From Mangrovicoccus sp. HB161399 (GTDB taxonomy: Bacteria > Pseudomonadota > Alphaproteobacteria > Rhodobacterales > Rhodobacteraceae): 64,000 bases of DNA. Numbering within the stretch: position 1 is the stretch's first letter; the number at the start of each line of letters is the position of its first letter. A program made the position numbers and the translations under genes. Positions 19,707 to 29,171 of this stretch are shown one piece after another. Below the pieces are notes generated by a model. The model saw only the letters and a list, made by a program, of their open reading frames with translations, was not told the origin of the DNA and made no database searches. The DNA lies in NCBI RefSeq assembly GCF_013184745.1, contig NZ_JAATVU010000007.1, positions 62,001 to 126,000 of the forward strand. The letters run 5' to 3'.

Positions 19707-20764
19707 TCTCGGTCTTCGATCATCCCTGGCTCGGCGGTCTCTTCGCCGAGCCGGATCTGTCCGCGCTGCTCGGGCCCGAGGCCACGCTCGGCCATATGCT
19801 GGAGATGGAAGCCGCCTATTCCCGCGTGCTGGGCGAGGTGGGGTCAGTCGAGCCGGCTCTGGCCGAACGCGCCTCCGCCCAGATCCTGGCCGCCGAACCG
19901 GCGATGTCCGCGCTGCGCTCGGGCATGGCGCAGGACGGTGTCGTGGTCGCGGCGCTGGTGCGCGAGCTGAAGAAGGCGGTGGATGCGGAGGCGCAGGCCG
20001 CGCTCCACAAGGGGCTGACATCGCAGGACGTGATGGACACGGCGACGATCCTGTCGCTGAAGGCCGCGAACGACCTGCTGGCGGACAAGCTGGGCCGGCT
20101 CCGCGGCGATCTGGACCTGCTGATCGAACGCTTCGGTGACCGTCCGCTGATGGGGCGCACGCGGATGCAGGCCGCCCTGCCGATCACGGTGAAGGACCGG
20201 GTGCTGGCCTGGGCGCTGCCTCTGGACAACCATCTCGACCGGCTGGCCGAACTGCGCCCGCGGCTTGAATGCCTGCAATTCGGCGGCGCTGCAGGCGACC
20301 GCGCGGCCTCCGGCGGCAAGGCCGGCGAGATCTCGGGCCGGCTCGCGGCCGAGCTCGACCTCGCGCCGACCGCGAAATCCTGGCAGGCGATGCGCGACGG
20401 GATCGCCGAATATGCCTCCTGGCTGTCGCTGGTTTCGGGCACGCTGGGCAAGATGGGCCAGGACGCGGCGATCATGGCGCTACAGGGGATCGACGAGATC
20501 CGCCTCGCCGGCGGCGGCGGCTCCTCGGCCATGCCGCACAAGCAGAACCCGGTGTCGGCCGAGCTGCTGGTGACGCTGGCCCGCTTCAACGCGGTGCAGG
20601 TCTCGGCCATGCACCAAGCGCTGGTCCACGAACAGGAGCGCTCCGGCGCCGCCTGGTCGCTGGAATGGATGGTGCTGCCGCAAATGGTCATGGCGACCGG
20701 GCGCGGCCTGTCCCTGGCACTCGGTCTCTGCGAGGCCATCGCCGATCTGGGCGCGCGCGGTTGA
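19703..20764 (+). CDS. pcaB: 3-carboxy-cis,cis-muconate cycloisomerase
   Basis: Cyclises 3-carboxymuconate to 4-carboxymuconolactone, the step after PcaGH; 353 residues. It belongs to the fumarase/aspartase superfamily, with signature GGGGSSAMPHKQNPVSAE around residues 272-289 and KGLTSQDVMDTA in the first third. At 353 residues it is shorter than many homologues (about 450), as in the short alphaproteobacterial form. It is last gene of the pca operon, with an ATGA overlap with BKACE. Confidence 0.95.
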   Translation: MISVFDHPWLGGLFAEPDLSALLGPEATLGHMLEMEAAYSRVLGEVGSVEPALAERASAQILAAEPAMSALRSGMAQDGVVVAALVRELKKAVDAEAQAALHKGLTSQDVMDTATILSLKAANDLLADKLGRLRGDLDLLIERFGDRPLMGRTRMQAALPITVKDRVLAWALPLDNHLDRLAELRPRLECLQFGGAAGDRAASGGKAGEISGRLAAELDLAPTAKSWQAMRDGIAEYASWLSLVSGTLGKMGQDAAIMALQGIDEIRLAGGGGSSAMPHKQNPVSAELLVTLARFNAVQVSAMHQALVHEQERSGAAWSLEWMVLPQMVMATGRGLSLALGLCEAIADLGARG

Positions 20765-20851
20765 GTCCGGTGGACCCGGGCCGGCCTGGCAGGCTATGTG
20801 CTTGACCACTTCCGCTGCCGCAGTGCAGCGGAAGCCTGCAGGAGACCGCCC

Positions 20852-21274
20852 ATGACCCTTCCGACCCAGCCCGCCGCCCTGGCGCCCGAAGACATCGACC
20901 GCCTCGTGGCCGCCTTCTACGCGCGGGTCCGCGCGGATGCGGTCCTGGGGCCGGTCTTCCGCCGCACCATTGGCACCGACGACGCGGTCTGGCGCCGCCA
21001 CGAGGCGAAGATCGCCGGCTTCTGGCGCAATGCGCTGGGGCTGCAGGTCGGCGCCTACTCCGGCAATCCGCAGATGGCGCATATCGGCAATTCCGACATC
21101 ATGCCCGAGCATTTCCCGATCTGGCTGGGCCATTTCCGCGCCACTGCCGACGAGGTGCTTACCCCTGAACAGGCCGACGCGATCCACGGCATGGCCTCGC
21201 GCATCGGCCGCGGCATGATGATGGGCGTGGAAAGCGCGCGCCGCCCGCCGAGCGAGCCGCCGCGGCTGTTCTGA
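20852..21274 (+). CDS. Group III truncated haemoglobin
   Basis: 140-residue globin. PEDIDRLVAAFYARVRADAVLGPVF opens the fold, and the segment around PEHFPIWLGHFRATADEVL supplies the probable proximal histidine (His in PEHF) typical of group III trHbs. A role in oxygen or NO chemistry is plausible but not shown. The ATG at 20852 follows ggagaccgccc; the in-frame ATG at 20798 lacks a site. It lies 87 nt after pcaB and may be read through with the pca operon. Confidence 0.88.
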   Translation: MTLPTQPAALAPEDIDRLVAAFYARVRADAVLGPVFRRTIGTDDAVWRRHEAKIAGFWRNALGLQVGAYSGNPQMAHIGNSDIMPEHFPIWLGHFRATADEVLTPEQADAIHGMASRIGRGMMMGVESARRPPSEPPRLF

Positions 21275-21358
21275 GCCGGCTTGATCGGAGTCATGCACGC
21301 AGGGCCCATCCGCGGCTAGAGTGGGAGCGACAGCCACGCAGCAACCGCGGAGGACGCG

Positions 21359-22867
21359 ATGCGGGTAGAGGACCAGAGCGCGGCCATCGCCTTCCTGTCG
21401 GACCCTGCCAGCCATGGCGGCGCCGGCCCGGTGGAGCGGATCGACACCCATATCTCGGCGGTCTTCCTTGCGGGAGGCCGGGCCTTCAAGATGAAGCAGG
21501 CGGTGCATCTGCCCTATGCCGATTTCTCCACCCCCGCGATCCGGCTGGCCGCCTGCGAGAAGGAGCTGGCGCTGAACCGCGCCGCTGCGCCCGAGCTGTA
21601 CCTGCGCGTGCGAAGGATCACGCGGGAGCCCGATGGCCTTGCCTTCGACGGGCCGGGAGAGCTGGCCGATGCGGTGGTGGAGATGGCGCGCTTCGACCAG
21701 GACAGCCTGTTCGACCGCATGGCGCAGCGCGGCGCGCTCACGTCCCGGCTGATCCGCGCGCTGGCGGCCGAGATCGCGGCGGCGCATGCGGCGGCTCCGG
21801 TGGCGCGCGAAAGCGGCACGGAGAACATCTCGGCCGTGCTCGACATCAACCTTGCCGGCTTCGGCGAGAGCCGGGTCTTCTCCGCCGCGGAGGCTGGCGC
21901 CATCGACGCGGCCTTCCGCGCGGCGCTCGACCGCCATGCGCCGCTGCTCGACCGTCGCGGCGCGGAGGGACGGATCCGGCGCTGCCATGGCGACCTGCAT
22001 CTGCGCAACATCTGCCTCTGGCAGGGCCGGCCCAGGCTGTTCGACTGCATCGATTTCAACGACCGGCTGGCGACGGTCGACGTGCTCTACGACCTTGCCT
22101 TCATGGCGATGGACCTTTGGCACCGGGGGCTGCGGGGCCATGCGAACCTGCTGGCGAACCGCTATCTCGACCGCAGCGGGCAGGAGGACGGCTTCGCGCT
22201 GCTGCCCTTCTTCGCGGCGTTGCGGGCAGAAGTCCGCGCACATGTCGTGGCCACCCAGGCCGAGACCGGACCGGCGGAGAAACGGGACGAGACCGCCGCG
22301 GCAGCGCGCAGCTATTACGATCTCGCCCTCGCATGCCTAGAGCCGCAGCCGTCCAGGCTGGTTGCCATCGGCGGGCTCAGCGGCAGCGGCAAATCCACCC
22401 TGGCCGAAGCCCTGGCCCCGGAAATTGGCGCCGCGCCCGGTGCGCGGCTGATCGAGAGCGACCTTGCGCGCAAGGCCATGCATGGCGTCGACCCGGAAAC
22501 CCGCCTGCCGCCGGAGGCCTATGCTCTGGAGGTGTCGGACCGGGTCTATGCCTCGATGGCGGCACGGGCGGGCCGGCTGCTGCAGGCGGGATGCTGCGTG
22601 GTCGCCGATGCGGTCTATGACCGGCCCGAGCGGCGGGCGCGGATCGCGGAGGCGGCCGCGCAGGCCGGCCGGCCCTTCGCCGGGGTCTGGCTGGACGTTC
22701 CCGCGGAAACCCTGCGGGCGCGGGTTGCGTCCCGCCGGGGCGGTGTGTCCGATGCCACGTCGGACGTGCTGGAGGCGCAGCTGGCGCGCGGCACGGGCAA
22801 GGTGGACTGGCGCCATGCCGACGGCACGGAAACGGTCGCGGAACTCGTCGCCGAACTCTCGCCCTGA
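21359..22867 (+). CDS. Fused aminoglycoside phosphotransferase-like / AAA kinase protein
   Basis: 502-residue two-domain protein of the COG2187/COG0645 type. Residues about 1-330 resemble an APH/choline-kinase fold, with [14 protein letters not shown] as the catalytic loop and LFDCIDFND as the metal-binding motif. Residues about 335-502 form a zeta-toxin/gluconate-kinase-like P-loop domain with [17 protein letters not shown] and a [13 protein letters not shown] segment. Substrates are unknown; it is not evidence of drug resistance. The ATG at 21359 follows gcggaggac. It stands between the globin and the sulfatase on the same strand. Confidence 0.85.
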   Translation: MRVEDQSAAIAFLSDPASHGGAGPVERIDTHISAVFLAGGRAFKMKQAVHLPYADFSTPAIRLAACEKELALNRAAAPELYLRVRRITREPDGLAFDGPGELADAVVEMARFDQDSLFDRMAQRGALTSRLIRALAAEIAAAHAAAPVARESGTENISAVLDINLAGFGESRVFSAAEAGAIDAAFRAALDRHAPLLDRRGAEGRIRRCHGDLHLRNICLWQGRPRLFDCIDFNDRLATVDVLYDLAFMAMDLWHRGLRGHANLLANRYLDRSGQEDGFALLPFFAALRAEVRAHVVATQAETGPAEKRDETAAAARSYYDLALACLEPQPSRLVAIGGLSGSGKSTLAEALAPEIGAAPGARLIESDLARKAMHGVDPETRLPPEAYALEVSDRVYASMAARAGRLLQAGCCVVADAVYDRPERRARIAEAAAQAGRPFAGVWLDVPAETLRARVASRRGGVSDATSDVLEAQLARGTGKVDWRHADGTETVAELVAELSP

Positions 22868-22948
22868 GCGCATGTGCGCAGGGCTGCCGAACCGCCGGTC
22901 GCGGCGACCGGACGCCGGCAGGGTTCCCGCCCCCGGCTTCACGCCGCC

Positions 22949-22962
22949 GATGAAATTCGTGA
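22949..22962 (+). repeat. 14-bp direct repeat, upstream copy
   Basis: GATGAAATTCGTGA recurs exactly at 23024-23037, where it contains the sulfatase start codon. The upstream copy is in the same frame, so it encodes a second MKFV. Confidence 0.7.
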
Positions 22963-22982
22963 ATATCATGTTACCTTTGTCT

Positions 22983-23006
22983 CGGCAGCCGCGATTTCGG
23001 CTGCCG
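22983..23006 (+). promoter_or_regulatory. Hairpin just upstream of the sulfatase gene
   Basis: CGGCAGCC, an 8-nt loop, then GGCTGCCG: a perfect 8-bp stem ending about 18 nt before the sulfatase start. No T-run follows. It could be a leader structure affecting translation. Confidence 0.4.
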
Positions 23007-23024
23007 ACTCGAAGGGAGAAACAG

Positions 23025-24611
23025 ATGAAATTCGTGACACGGGCCGCGGCCGGGGCGGTGCTTGCCGTTTTCGCGGTGACGGCGGTCCATGCCCAGGACG
23101 CCGAACGGCCGAACATTCTGGTAATCTGGGGCGATGACGTCGGTTGGCAGAACGTCTCTGCCTACGGCATGGGAACGATGGGCTACACCACGCCCAATAT
23201 CGACCGGATCGCCATGGAAGGCATCCGCTTCACCGACCATTACGCGCAGCCCTCCTGCACGGCCGGCCGTGCCGCCTTCATCACCGGCCAGTATCCGATC
23301 CGGTCGGGCATGACGACGGTTGGCCAGCCCGGCTCGCCGCTGGGCCTGCAGGCGGCTTCGCCGACCCTCGCCGAGGAGCTGAAGCAGGTCGGCTACAGGA
23401 CCGGGCAGTTCGGCAAGAACCATCTCGGCGACCGCAACGAGCATTTGCCGACGGTGCACGGCTTCGACGAGTTCTTCGGCAACCTCTACCACCTGAACAC
23501 GCAGGAAGAGGCCGAGCAGCGCGACTACCAGAATTTCGGCAAGGAATTCTCCGGCTCGCTCGAGGAGTACGAGGCACAGTTCGGCACCCGCGGCGTGCTG
23601 CACACCTTCGCCACCGAGGAGGACGACCCGACCGAGATGCCGCGCTTCGGCAAGGTCGGCATGCAGACCATCGAGGATACCGGTCCGCTCACCCAGGAGC
23701 GGATGAAGAATTTCGACTATGACGAGGTCATCCCGCTGGCGATCGACTTCATGGCGTCAGCCAAGGAGGCCGGCGAGCCGTTCTTCGTCTGGCTGAACAC
23801 CTCGCGGATGCATCTCTATACCCGGCTCGACGAGAACTGGCGCTATGCCGCCGAGATGTACACCTCCGAGGCCGATCTCTACGGCTCGGGGATGCTGCAG
23901 CATGATCACGACATCGGCTATGTGCTCGACTGGCTGGACGAGCAGGGGCTGAGCGACAACACCATCGTCTGGTACTCGACGGATAACGGCCCCGAGCACA
24001 ATTCCTGGCCGCATGGCGGCACCTCGCCGTTCCGCGGCGAGAAGATGACCACCTATGAAGGCGGCGTGCGCGTGCCCTCCATGGTGCGCTGGCCGGGCCA
24101 TATCCCGGCGGGCTCGATCCTGAACGGCATCCAGCAGCACCAGGACATGTTCACCACCCTCGCCGCGGCGGCCGGCATCGAAGACGTCAATGCCGAGGTG
24201 ATGGAGGAGAAGAACCAGTATATCGACGGCGTCGACAACCTCGCCTACTGGACCGGCGACGCCGACCAATCGGCACGCAACAGCCTGTTCTACTACTATG
24301 AAAGCCGGCTGATGGCGGTGCGGATGGGGCCGTGGAAGCTCCACTTCGCCACCAAGGAAGACTATTACGACACGATCGAGGGCCGCACTGCGCCGATGGT
24401 GTTCAACATCCGCATGGATCCGTTCGAGAGCTATTCCAGCACCGACGCCTATGGCCACCTGATGCAGAAGGTGTCCTGGCTGATGCAGCCGATGAACGTG
24501 CTGATGCAGGAGCACCTGCAGACCCTGGCCGACTATCCGCCGGTGCAGGGCGGGGCCTCCTTCGACATGTCGAACATCGTCGAGGATTTCATGTCGAAGG
24601 GCATGCAGTAA
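23025..24611 (+). CDS. Periplasmic arylsulfatase-family sulfatase
   Basis: 528-residue type I sulfatase. A signal peptide covers about 1-23 (basic start, hydrophobic core, VHAQ cut). Metal ligands begin with WGDD (35-38). The catalytic Cys78 in C-T-A-G-R fits the C-x-(P/A)-x-R rule and must be converted to formylglycine. [10 protein letters not shown] and [15 protein letters not shown] are further active-site segments. The natural sulfate ester is unknown. The ATG at 23025 follows gaagggagaaaca. An in-frame upstream ATG at 22950 would place a polar stretch ahead of the signal peptide and is unlikely. Confidence 0.9.
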   Translation: MKFVTRAAAGAVLAVFAVTAVHAQDAERPNILVIWGDDVGWQNVSAYGMGTMGYTTPNIDRIAMEGIRFTDHYAQPSCTAGRAAFITGQYPIRSGMTTVGQPGSPLGLQAASPTLAEELKQVGYRTGQFGKNHLGDRNEHLPTVHGFDEFFGNLYHLNTQEEAEQRDYQNFGKEFSGSLEEYEAQFGTRGVLHTFATEEDDPTEMPRFGKVGMQTIEDTGPLTQERMKNFDYDEVIPLAIDFMASAKEAGEPFFVWLNTSRMHLYTRLDENWRYAAEMYTSEADLYGSGMLQHDHDIGYVLDWLDEQGLSDNTIVWYSTDNGPEHNSWPHGGTSPFRGEKMTTYEGGVRVPSMVRWPGHIPAGSILNGIQQHQDMFTTLAAAAGIEDVNAEVMEEKNQYIDGVDNLAYWTGDADQSARNSLFYYYESRLMAVRMGPWKLHFATKEDYYDTIEGRTAPMVFNIRMDPFESYSSTDAYGHLMQKVSWLMQPMNVLMQEHLQTLADYPPVQGGASFDMSNIVEDFMSKGMQ

Positions 24612-24636
24612 GCCCGGGGGACGGTTCCGGAACGGC

Positions 24637-24662
24637 AAAGGGCGGCCCAAGGGCCGCCCTTT
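24637..24662. terminator. Bidirectional terminator between sulfatase gene and ilvE
   Basis: AAAGGGCGGCCC, AA loop, GGGCCGCCCTTT: a perfect 12-bp inverted repeat flanked by A- and T-tracts, so it can serve both convergent genes. Confidence 0.9.
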
Positions 24663-24684
24663 CCATGTCCGGGTCGTGCTGCGA

Positions 24685-25554
24685 TCAGGCGCGGACCAGC
24701 TTCTCGTAAGTTTCGGCGATGTCACGGGTCAGCGCGCCGACCTCGAAATTGTAGCCGCCGATCTCGCCCACCGGGGTCACTTCGGCGGCGGTGCCGGTCA
24801 GCCAGCACTGCTCGAAGCCTTCCAGCTCGCTCGGCTCGATATAGCGCTCGTGCACCTTGATCTGCTTGTCCTGCAGCAGGCCGATGACGGTCTGGCGGGT
24901 GATGCCGTTCAGGATGCAGTCGGGCTTCGGCGTGTGCACTTCGCCGTCCTTCACGAAGAAGATGTTGGCCCCGGTCGCCTCGGCCACGTAGCCGCGGTAG
25001 TCGAAGAACATCGCGTCCGAATAGCCCTTCGCCTCGGCTGCATGCTTCGACATGGTGCAGATCATGTAGAGCCCCGCCGCCTTGGCATGGGTCGGGATGG
25101 TTTCGGGCGACGGACGCTTCCACTTGGCGATGTCGAGCTTCGCGCCCTTCATCTTCGCGTCGCCGTAGTAGGCGCCCCAGCCCCAGGCCGCCACGGCCAT
25201 GCGCACCGGGTTCTTCATCGAGCTGACGCCCATGTCCTCGCCGGCGCCGCGCCAGGCCACGGCCCGCACATAGGCGTCGGTCAGGCCGTTGGCCTTCAGG
25301 ACCTCGATCTTGGCAGCCTCGATCTCTTCCACGGTGTAGGGGATCGTCATGTCCAGCGCGACGCCGGAATTCAGCAGCCGCTCGGAATGCTCGCGCGATT
25401 TGAAAATGACGCCGTTATAAGCCCGTTCGCCTTCGAATACGGAAGAAGCGTAGTGCAGGGCATGGGAGAGAATGTGAACATTCGCATCCCGCCACGGCAC
25501 CAGCTTGCCGTCCATCCAGATCATCCCGTCGCGGTCGTCATAGCTTCCCGCCAT
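24685..25554 (-). CDS. ilvE: Branched-chain amino acid aminotransferase
   Basis: PLP class IV aminotransferase (289 residues) that interconverts leucine, isoleucine and valine with their keto acids. HALHYASSVFEGERAYNG is the family N-terminal motif, THAKAAGLYM carries the PLP lysine, and EATGANIFFVKDG with the GITRQTVI segment binds the cofactor phosphate. The ATG at 25554 matches the homologous start MAGSYDDRDG. It is divergent from petP across about 170 nt and faces the sulfatase terminator. Confidence 0.95.
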   Translation of the reverse strand: MAGSYDDRDGMIWMDGKLVPWRDANVHILSHALHYASSVFEGERAYNGVIFKSREHSERLLNSGVALDMTIPYTVEEIEAAKIEVLKANGLTDAYVRAVAWRGAGEDMGVSSMKNPVRMAVAAWGWGAYYGDAKMKGAKLDIAKWKRPSPETIPTHAKAAGLYMICTMSKHAAEAKGYSDAMFFDYRGYVAEATGANIFFVKDGEVHTPKPDCILNGITRQTVIGLLQDKQIKVHERYIEPSELEGFEQCWLTGTAAEVTPVGEIGGYNFEVGALTRDIAETYEKLVRA

Positions 25555-25725
25555 CGTCTTTTTCCTTCTTCGTCGGTATCGGGTCGTCTCTTTTTGCGGA
25601 AATTGCGCAACAAGGTCCGCATCGGACCAAAAATTGCCCAAAAAGCCCGGCACCGCTAACACGATGAGTCTTGGAAAGTCAATAACGCTGACATAAAGTA
25701 GCGATGCAAAGATCGGGGGGCGGGC

Positions 25726-26238
25726 ATGCCGAAGACGAAACTGGCGGTAAACACGACGGGCGAGAACCTGCTGTTCCTCACGGACGAGCAGCTGCGCCAC
25801 GCGATCGAGGCAATGTTCTTTGCCTACAAGGGGTTTACCGCCGATCCCGACCGCCTGCTGGAGGAATTCGGCTACGGCCGCGCCCATCACCGCGCCATCC
25901 ATTTCATCCAGCGTGCCCCCGGCACCACCGTCAACAACCTGCTGAACATCCTCGGCGTGACCAAGCAGTCGCTCAATCGTGTCCTGCGGACGCTGATCGA
26001 GGACGGCATGGTTGAAAGTCGCGTCGGAACCCGCGACAAGAGGGAAAGGCATTTGCATTTGACGGAGGAGGGGGCGGCCCTGGAACGCCAATTGTCCGAG
26101 GCGCAGCGGAGCAGGATGCGGACCGCATTCCGGACCGCCGGGCCCGAGGCAGTCAGCGGATTCCGCCGCGTGCTTGAAGAGATGATGGACCCCGAACAGC
26201 GGCGCCAGTTCCGCGGGACGCGAGACGCCAATACATGA
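25726..26238 (+). CDS. petP: MarR-family regulator, PetP-like
   Basis: 170-residue MarR-type regulator. The winged helix is visible as IQRAPGTTVNNLLNILGVTKQSLNRVLRTLIEDGMVE, followed by the wing RVGTRDKRERHLHLTEEG. In Rhodobacter capsulatus the PetP-PetR pair controls cytochrome bc1 expression; here too the next gene is an OmpR-type regulator, overlapping by 4 nt. The symbol is by family resemblance and synteny beside ilvE, not by direct evidence of function. Confidence 0.82.
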   Translation: MPKTKLAVNTTGENLLFLTDEQLRHAIEAMFFAYKGFTADPDRLLEEFGYGRAHHRAIHFIQRAPGTTVNNLLNILGVTKQSLNRVLRTLIEDGMVESRVGTRDKRERHLHLTEEGAALERQLSEAQRSRMRTAFRTAGPEAVSGFRRVLEEMMDPEQRRQFRGTRDANT

Positions 26239-26939
26239 CGGCACAGGCCGACGCCCACCTGCTGGTGGTCGATGACGACGAACGGATCCGGGGGTTGCTG
26301 CAGAAGTTCCTGGCCCGGCAGGGGTTCTGGGTCTCCTCCGCACGCGATGCCGCCCATGCGCGGCGGCTGCTCGAGGGGCTGGAATTCGACCTCATCGTGC
26401 TCGATGTGATGCTGCCCGGCGAGGACGGCATCTCCCTGACCGCCAGCCTGCGCGAGCATCTGGCGACGCCGATCCTGCTGCTCACCGCCAAGGGCGAAAC
26501 CGAGGATCGCATCCGCGGACTGGAGGCCGGGGCGGATGACTACCTGCCCAAGCCCTTCGAACCGAAGGAGCTGCTGCTTCGGATCAATGCCATCCTGCGC
26601 CGCGTGCCGCCGCCCGAGGTGAAGGCAGCCTCGGTCAAGGTCCTGCGCCTGGGCGAGGTGCGCTACGACATCGACCGCGGCGAGATGTGGGCCGGCGACA
26701 GCCTGGTGCGGCTGACCGCGACCGAGTCCAAGCTGATGAAGATCTTCTCGGGCAGCATCGGCGAGCCGCTGAGCCGGAGCCAGCTGGTCGACGAACTCGG
26801 CCGCGGCGAGGGCCAGTCGATGGAGCGCGCGGTCGACGTTCAGATCACCCGCCTGCGCCGCAAGATCGAGTCGAACCCGAAGCAGCCGCGCTACCTGCAG
26901 ACCGTGCGCGGCGCGGGCTACATGCTGGTGGCCGACTGA
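26235..26939 (+). CDS. petR: OmpR-family response regulator, PetR-like
   Basis: 234 residues: receiver domain (8-122) with acidic pair VVDDDE, phosphoacceptor position Asp57 in VLDVMLPGEDG and Lys in LPKPF; then a winged-helix DNA-binding domain with LTATESKLMKIF and VDVQITRLRRKIE, ending TVRGAGYML. No histidine kinase is adjacent. It is coupled to the MarR gene by an ATGA overlap, the arrangement of petP-petR, which in R. capsulatus is needed for cytochrome bc1. Confidence 0.85.
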   Translation: MTAQADAHLLVVDDDERIRGLLQKFLARQGFWVSSARDAAHARRLLEGLEFDLIVLDVMLPGEDGISLTASLREHLATPILLLTAKGETEDRIRGLEAGADDYLPKPFEPKELLLRINAILRRVPPPEVKAASVKVLRLGEVRYDIDRGEMWAGDSLVRLTATESKLMKIFSGSIGEPLSRSQLVDELGRGEGQSMERAVDVQITRLRRKIESNPKQPRYLQTVRGAGYMLVAD

Positions 26940-27278
26940 ACAGGGCCGGGGCCGCTGGCCGCCGGGACGGCGTTAGACCCTTGCCTCGCGGCACGGGTCG
27001 CAAATGCAGGCCCATCGGGCGGGAAATGCCGTTCGAGAACACTGCGGCAAGAACCGAGCCCGGAACCCAGATTGGCCGCTGTGCCGGAAAGGTTTGCCTC
27101 TGGTGAGCTGCGCCGCCGTCGCCAGCGCGCTGACGCAAGACTGACCAGATCCCCGTTTCCGGCGTACCCGGTGAATGGTACGCCCATCATTCTTGTCCAA
27201 ATGCAGCTCCCGTCGCGGAATCGCCGGAGCGCGCGCGCCATCCCATCCCGGGGCCGGTTTGCCCCCGGTCATCCCCCA
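26940..27278. other. Non-coding gap after petR
   Basis: About 340 bp of GC-rich sequence with no credible gene: the open frames crossing it are low-complexity Arg/Pro/Ala. A small hairpin (CCCATC, 3-nt loop, GATGGG) lies at its right end. It may contain debris from the decayed amidohydrolase region. Confidence 0.6.
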
Positions 27279-29171
27279 TCAGGGATGGGCGTGGACAACC
27301 CTCAGCGCATGCTCAGGCGAAGCCAGCCCGATTCCGGACCTACTGCCGACCGCTCCGGGCGGCAGCGGCGCGAGCCCCGCGTCCCGCTGTTCCTTTCCGG
27401 CCGGAAGCACCCGGCCCTGTATCACCATTCCCCTGACGCGGATGTCCAGAAGCTCCATCGGCTCGACATTCATGGGTTTCCTGTCGAGGCCCGTCAGGTT
27501 CGCGCGCTTGTCCGGCTCGATGCTCCCGATCTCGTCCTCCATCTTCAGCGAATGGGCGGCTTCGAGGGTCACCCCGCGCAGCGCCTCCTCGACGGTCACG
27601 GCCTGATCCGGCGCAGCGACCCGGCCGGAGGCGGTCCGCCGGATGAACGCGCACCACATCGGGAACAGCGGGGCGGCCGTGCCATGGGCATGCACGAATG
27701 CAGGGACCAGCGCACGCCGGACATCGTCGGGTCCCCGAGACGCACCGTGGCATCCGCCCGTTCCGAACCGAGCCCGACTTCGGAATGCTGGTCCGCCAGT
27801 GCCATGACGTAACAGGGGTTGCCGCTCACGATGGCGCCGAGCGCCCTGATCCGGTCCATCTGGTCGAAGGCGCTGACCGCGAAATGGACGATGGCGGTGC
27901 GGAGGTCGCAGCGGGGATAGCGGCGCAGGTTGGCTTCCAGCGTGTCGAGCACCCGGTCGAGACCCGCGGCGCCGTTCACATGGACATGCAGCCGGTAGCC
28001 CGCATCCCAGCAGATCCGGACCGCCCTTCCGAAGAGGTCGCGGTCCATCACCCATTCGCCGTGATGCGCGTCGAGATAGGGCTCCCGGACCTGCATGAAC
28101 TGCGAATAGATCGCCCTGTCCGAGTACAGCTTGGCCTGCTTCGGGCCGAGGCTGGTCATGCCGCCGTACCGCGAGGCCGGCTCCTCCGACCTGGCAATGA
28201 CCTCGGCATCGTCGGGACAGCGCGCCACCCGGCTTTCCGCGTCGACGGTGAAGGACCAGCGGAACGGCATGTCCGGGCTGGAGAGCACCTCGTTCACGCC
28301 GTCCTCGACCGGCCTGGAAAGGATGCCGCCGGGTTCGCTGCCGTAGGTGATGCCCTTGGCGTGCATGCAGTCGCGGCTCAGTTCCCGCCCGTCCCGCAGC
28401 CGTTCGGGCGTCGTTGCCATGGACGCGATCTTCGGCGTGACCGCGGATAGGCCTGCTCCCAGAACCGCCCTTCGCCGAGATCGGATTGCGCCCGGGAGGT
28501 GTCGTCCAAGGCGTCGAGCACGTCCTGCGTGACGCCGCCGCCGTTAAGCGCGGCGCTGTTCAGGATCATCTCGTGGCAGGAGCGTGCCCAGACGAGGATG
28601 GCCCGTTCGGTGCTGACCGCGTCGAGGTCCTGCCGGGTCAGGGGACCATAGAAAGCGGGATGGTCGCCCCGGGCCAGCAGCGGCTCGTCCGGCGCGCCGC
28701 GTTCCTTTGCTGCCTTGCCGAGACGCTCGATGAAGTCCTGCTTGTCCTTGACGCCTGCACCGTGCCCGTGGGCAGCACCCAGTCTTCGATCGAGAGGAAC
28801 CCGGAGGACATGTCCAGCGCCGCGGGCACCGGGTTATCGTGCTGCGCGATGCACCCGGCCACGATGACCCTTCCGGAAAATCTGCTGTCATATCGGCGGG
28901 GCTGATCGCCGACGATGGCTTCGACCTCCTCCAGGGAGCCGGTTGCCAGGATGCGTCCGCCGACCACCGCAACGGCCTGCGCCACAGGCCGGGACGGATC
29001 GAGCGTGATGATTTCGCGGGCCTCGAAAATGGTGACAGCGGGCGCTGAGACGGTCGAGCCGCCGATGTCCGACAGGGAGGCCGTATCGGCGGCGGTCCTG
29101 CCGATGGACGTGGCCGACGCGGCGTCCGCCACGTCTCCCGGCAAGACCGATCTGCGTTGAATATTCGCCAT
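27279..29171 (-). pseudogene. Frameshifted amidohydrolase (YtcJ-like, amidohydrolase 3 family)
   Basis: Amidohydrolase homology runs the full length but in changing frames. The N-terminus is from ATG 29171 (EAREIITLDPSRP, SGRVIVAGCIAQH). A shift near 28,760 leads into KDKQDF...ARSCHEMILNSAAL. A second near 28,448 leads into VTPKIASMATTPERLRDG...SLHS. A third near 27,680 leads into APLFPMWCAFIRRTASGRVAAPDQ...NLTGLDRK. The metal motif expected as H-x-H reads H-D-N. At about 630 codons it was once full length. Three shifts plus a lost ligand argue for a dead gene rather than sequencing error. Confidence 0.85.

Noticed and set aside
20480-22243. 587-codon minus-strand frame across pcaB, globin and the kinase fusion
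   Set aside because: Shadow of three genes with conserved motifs on the plus strand.
21359-22867. Aminoglycoside resistance gene
   Set aside because: APH-like fold only; the fused P-loop domain and family point to an unrelated housekeeping kinase group.
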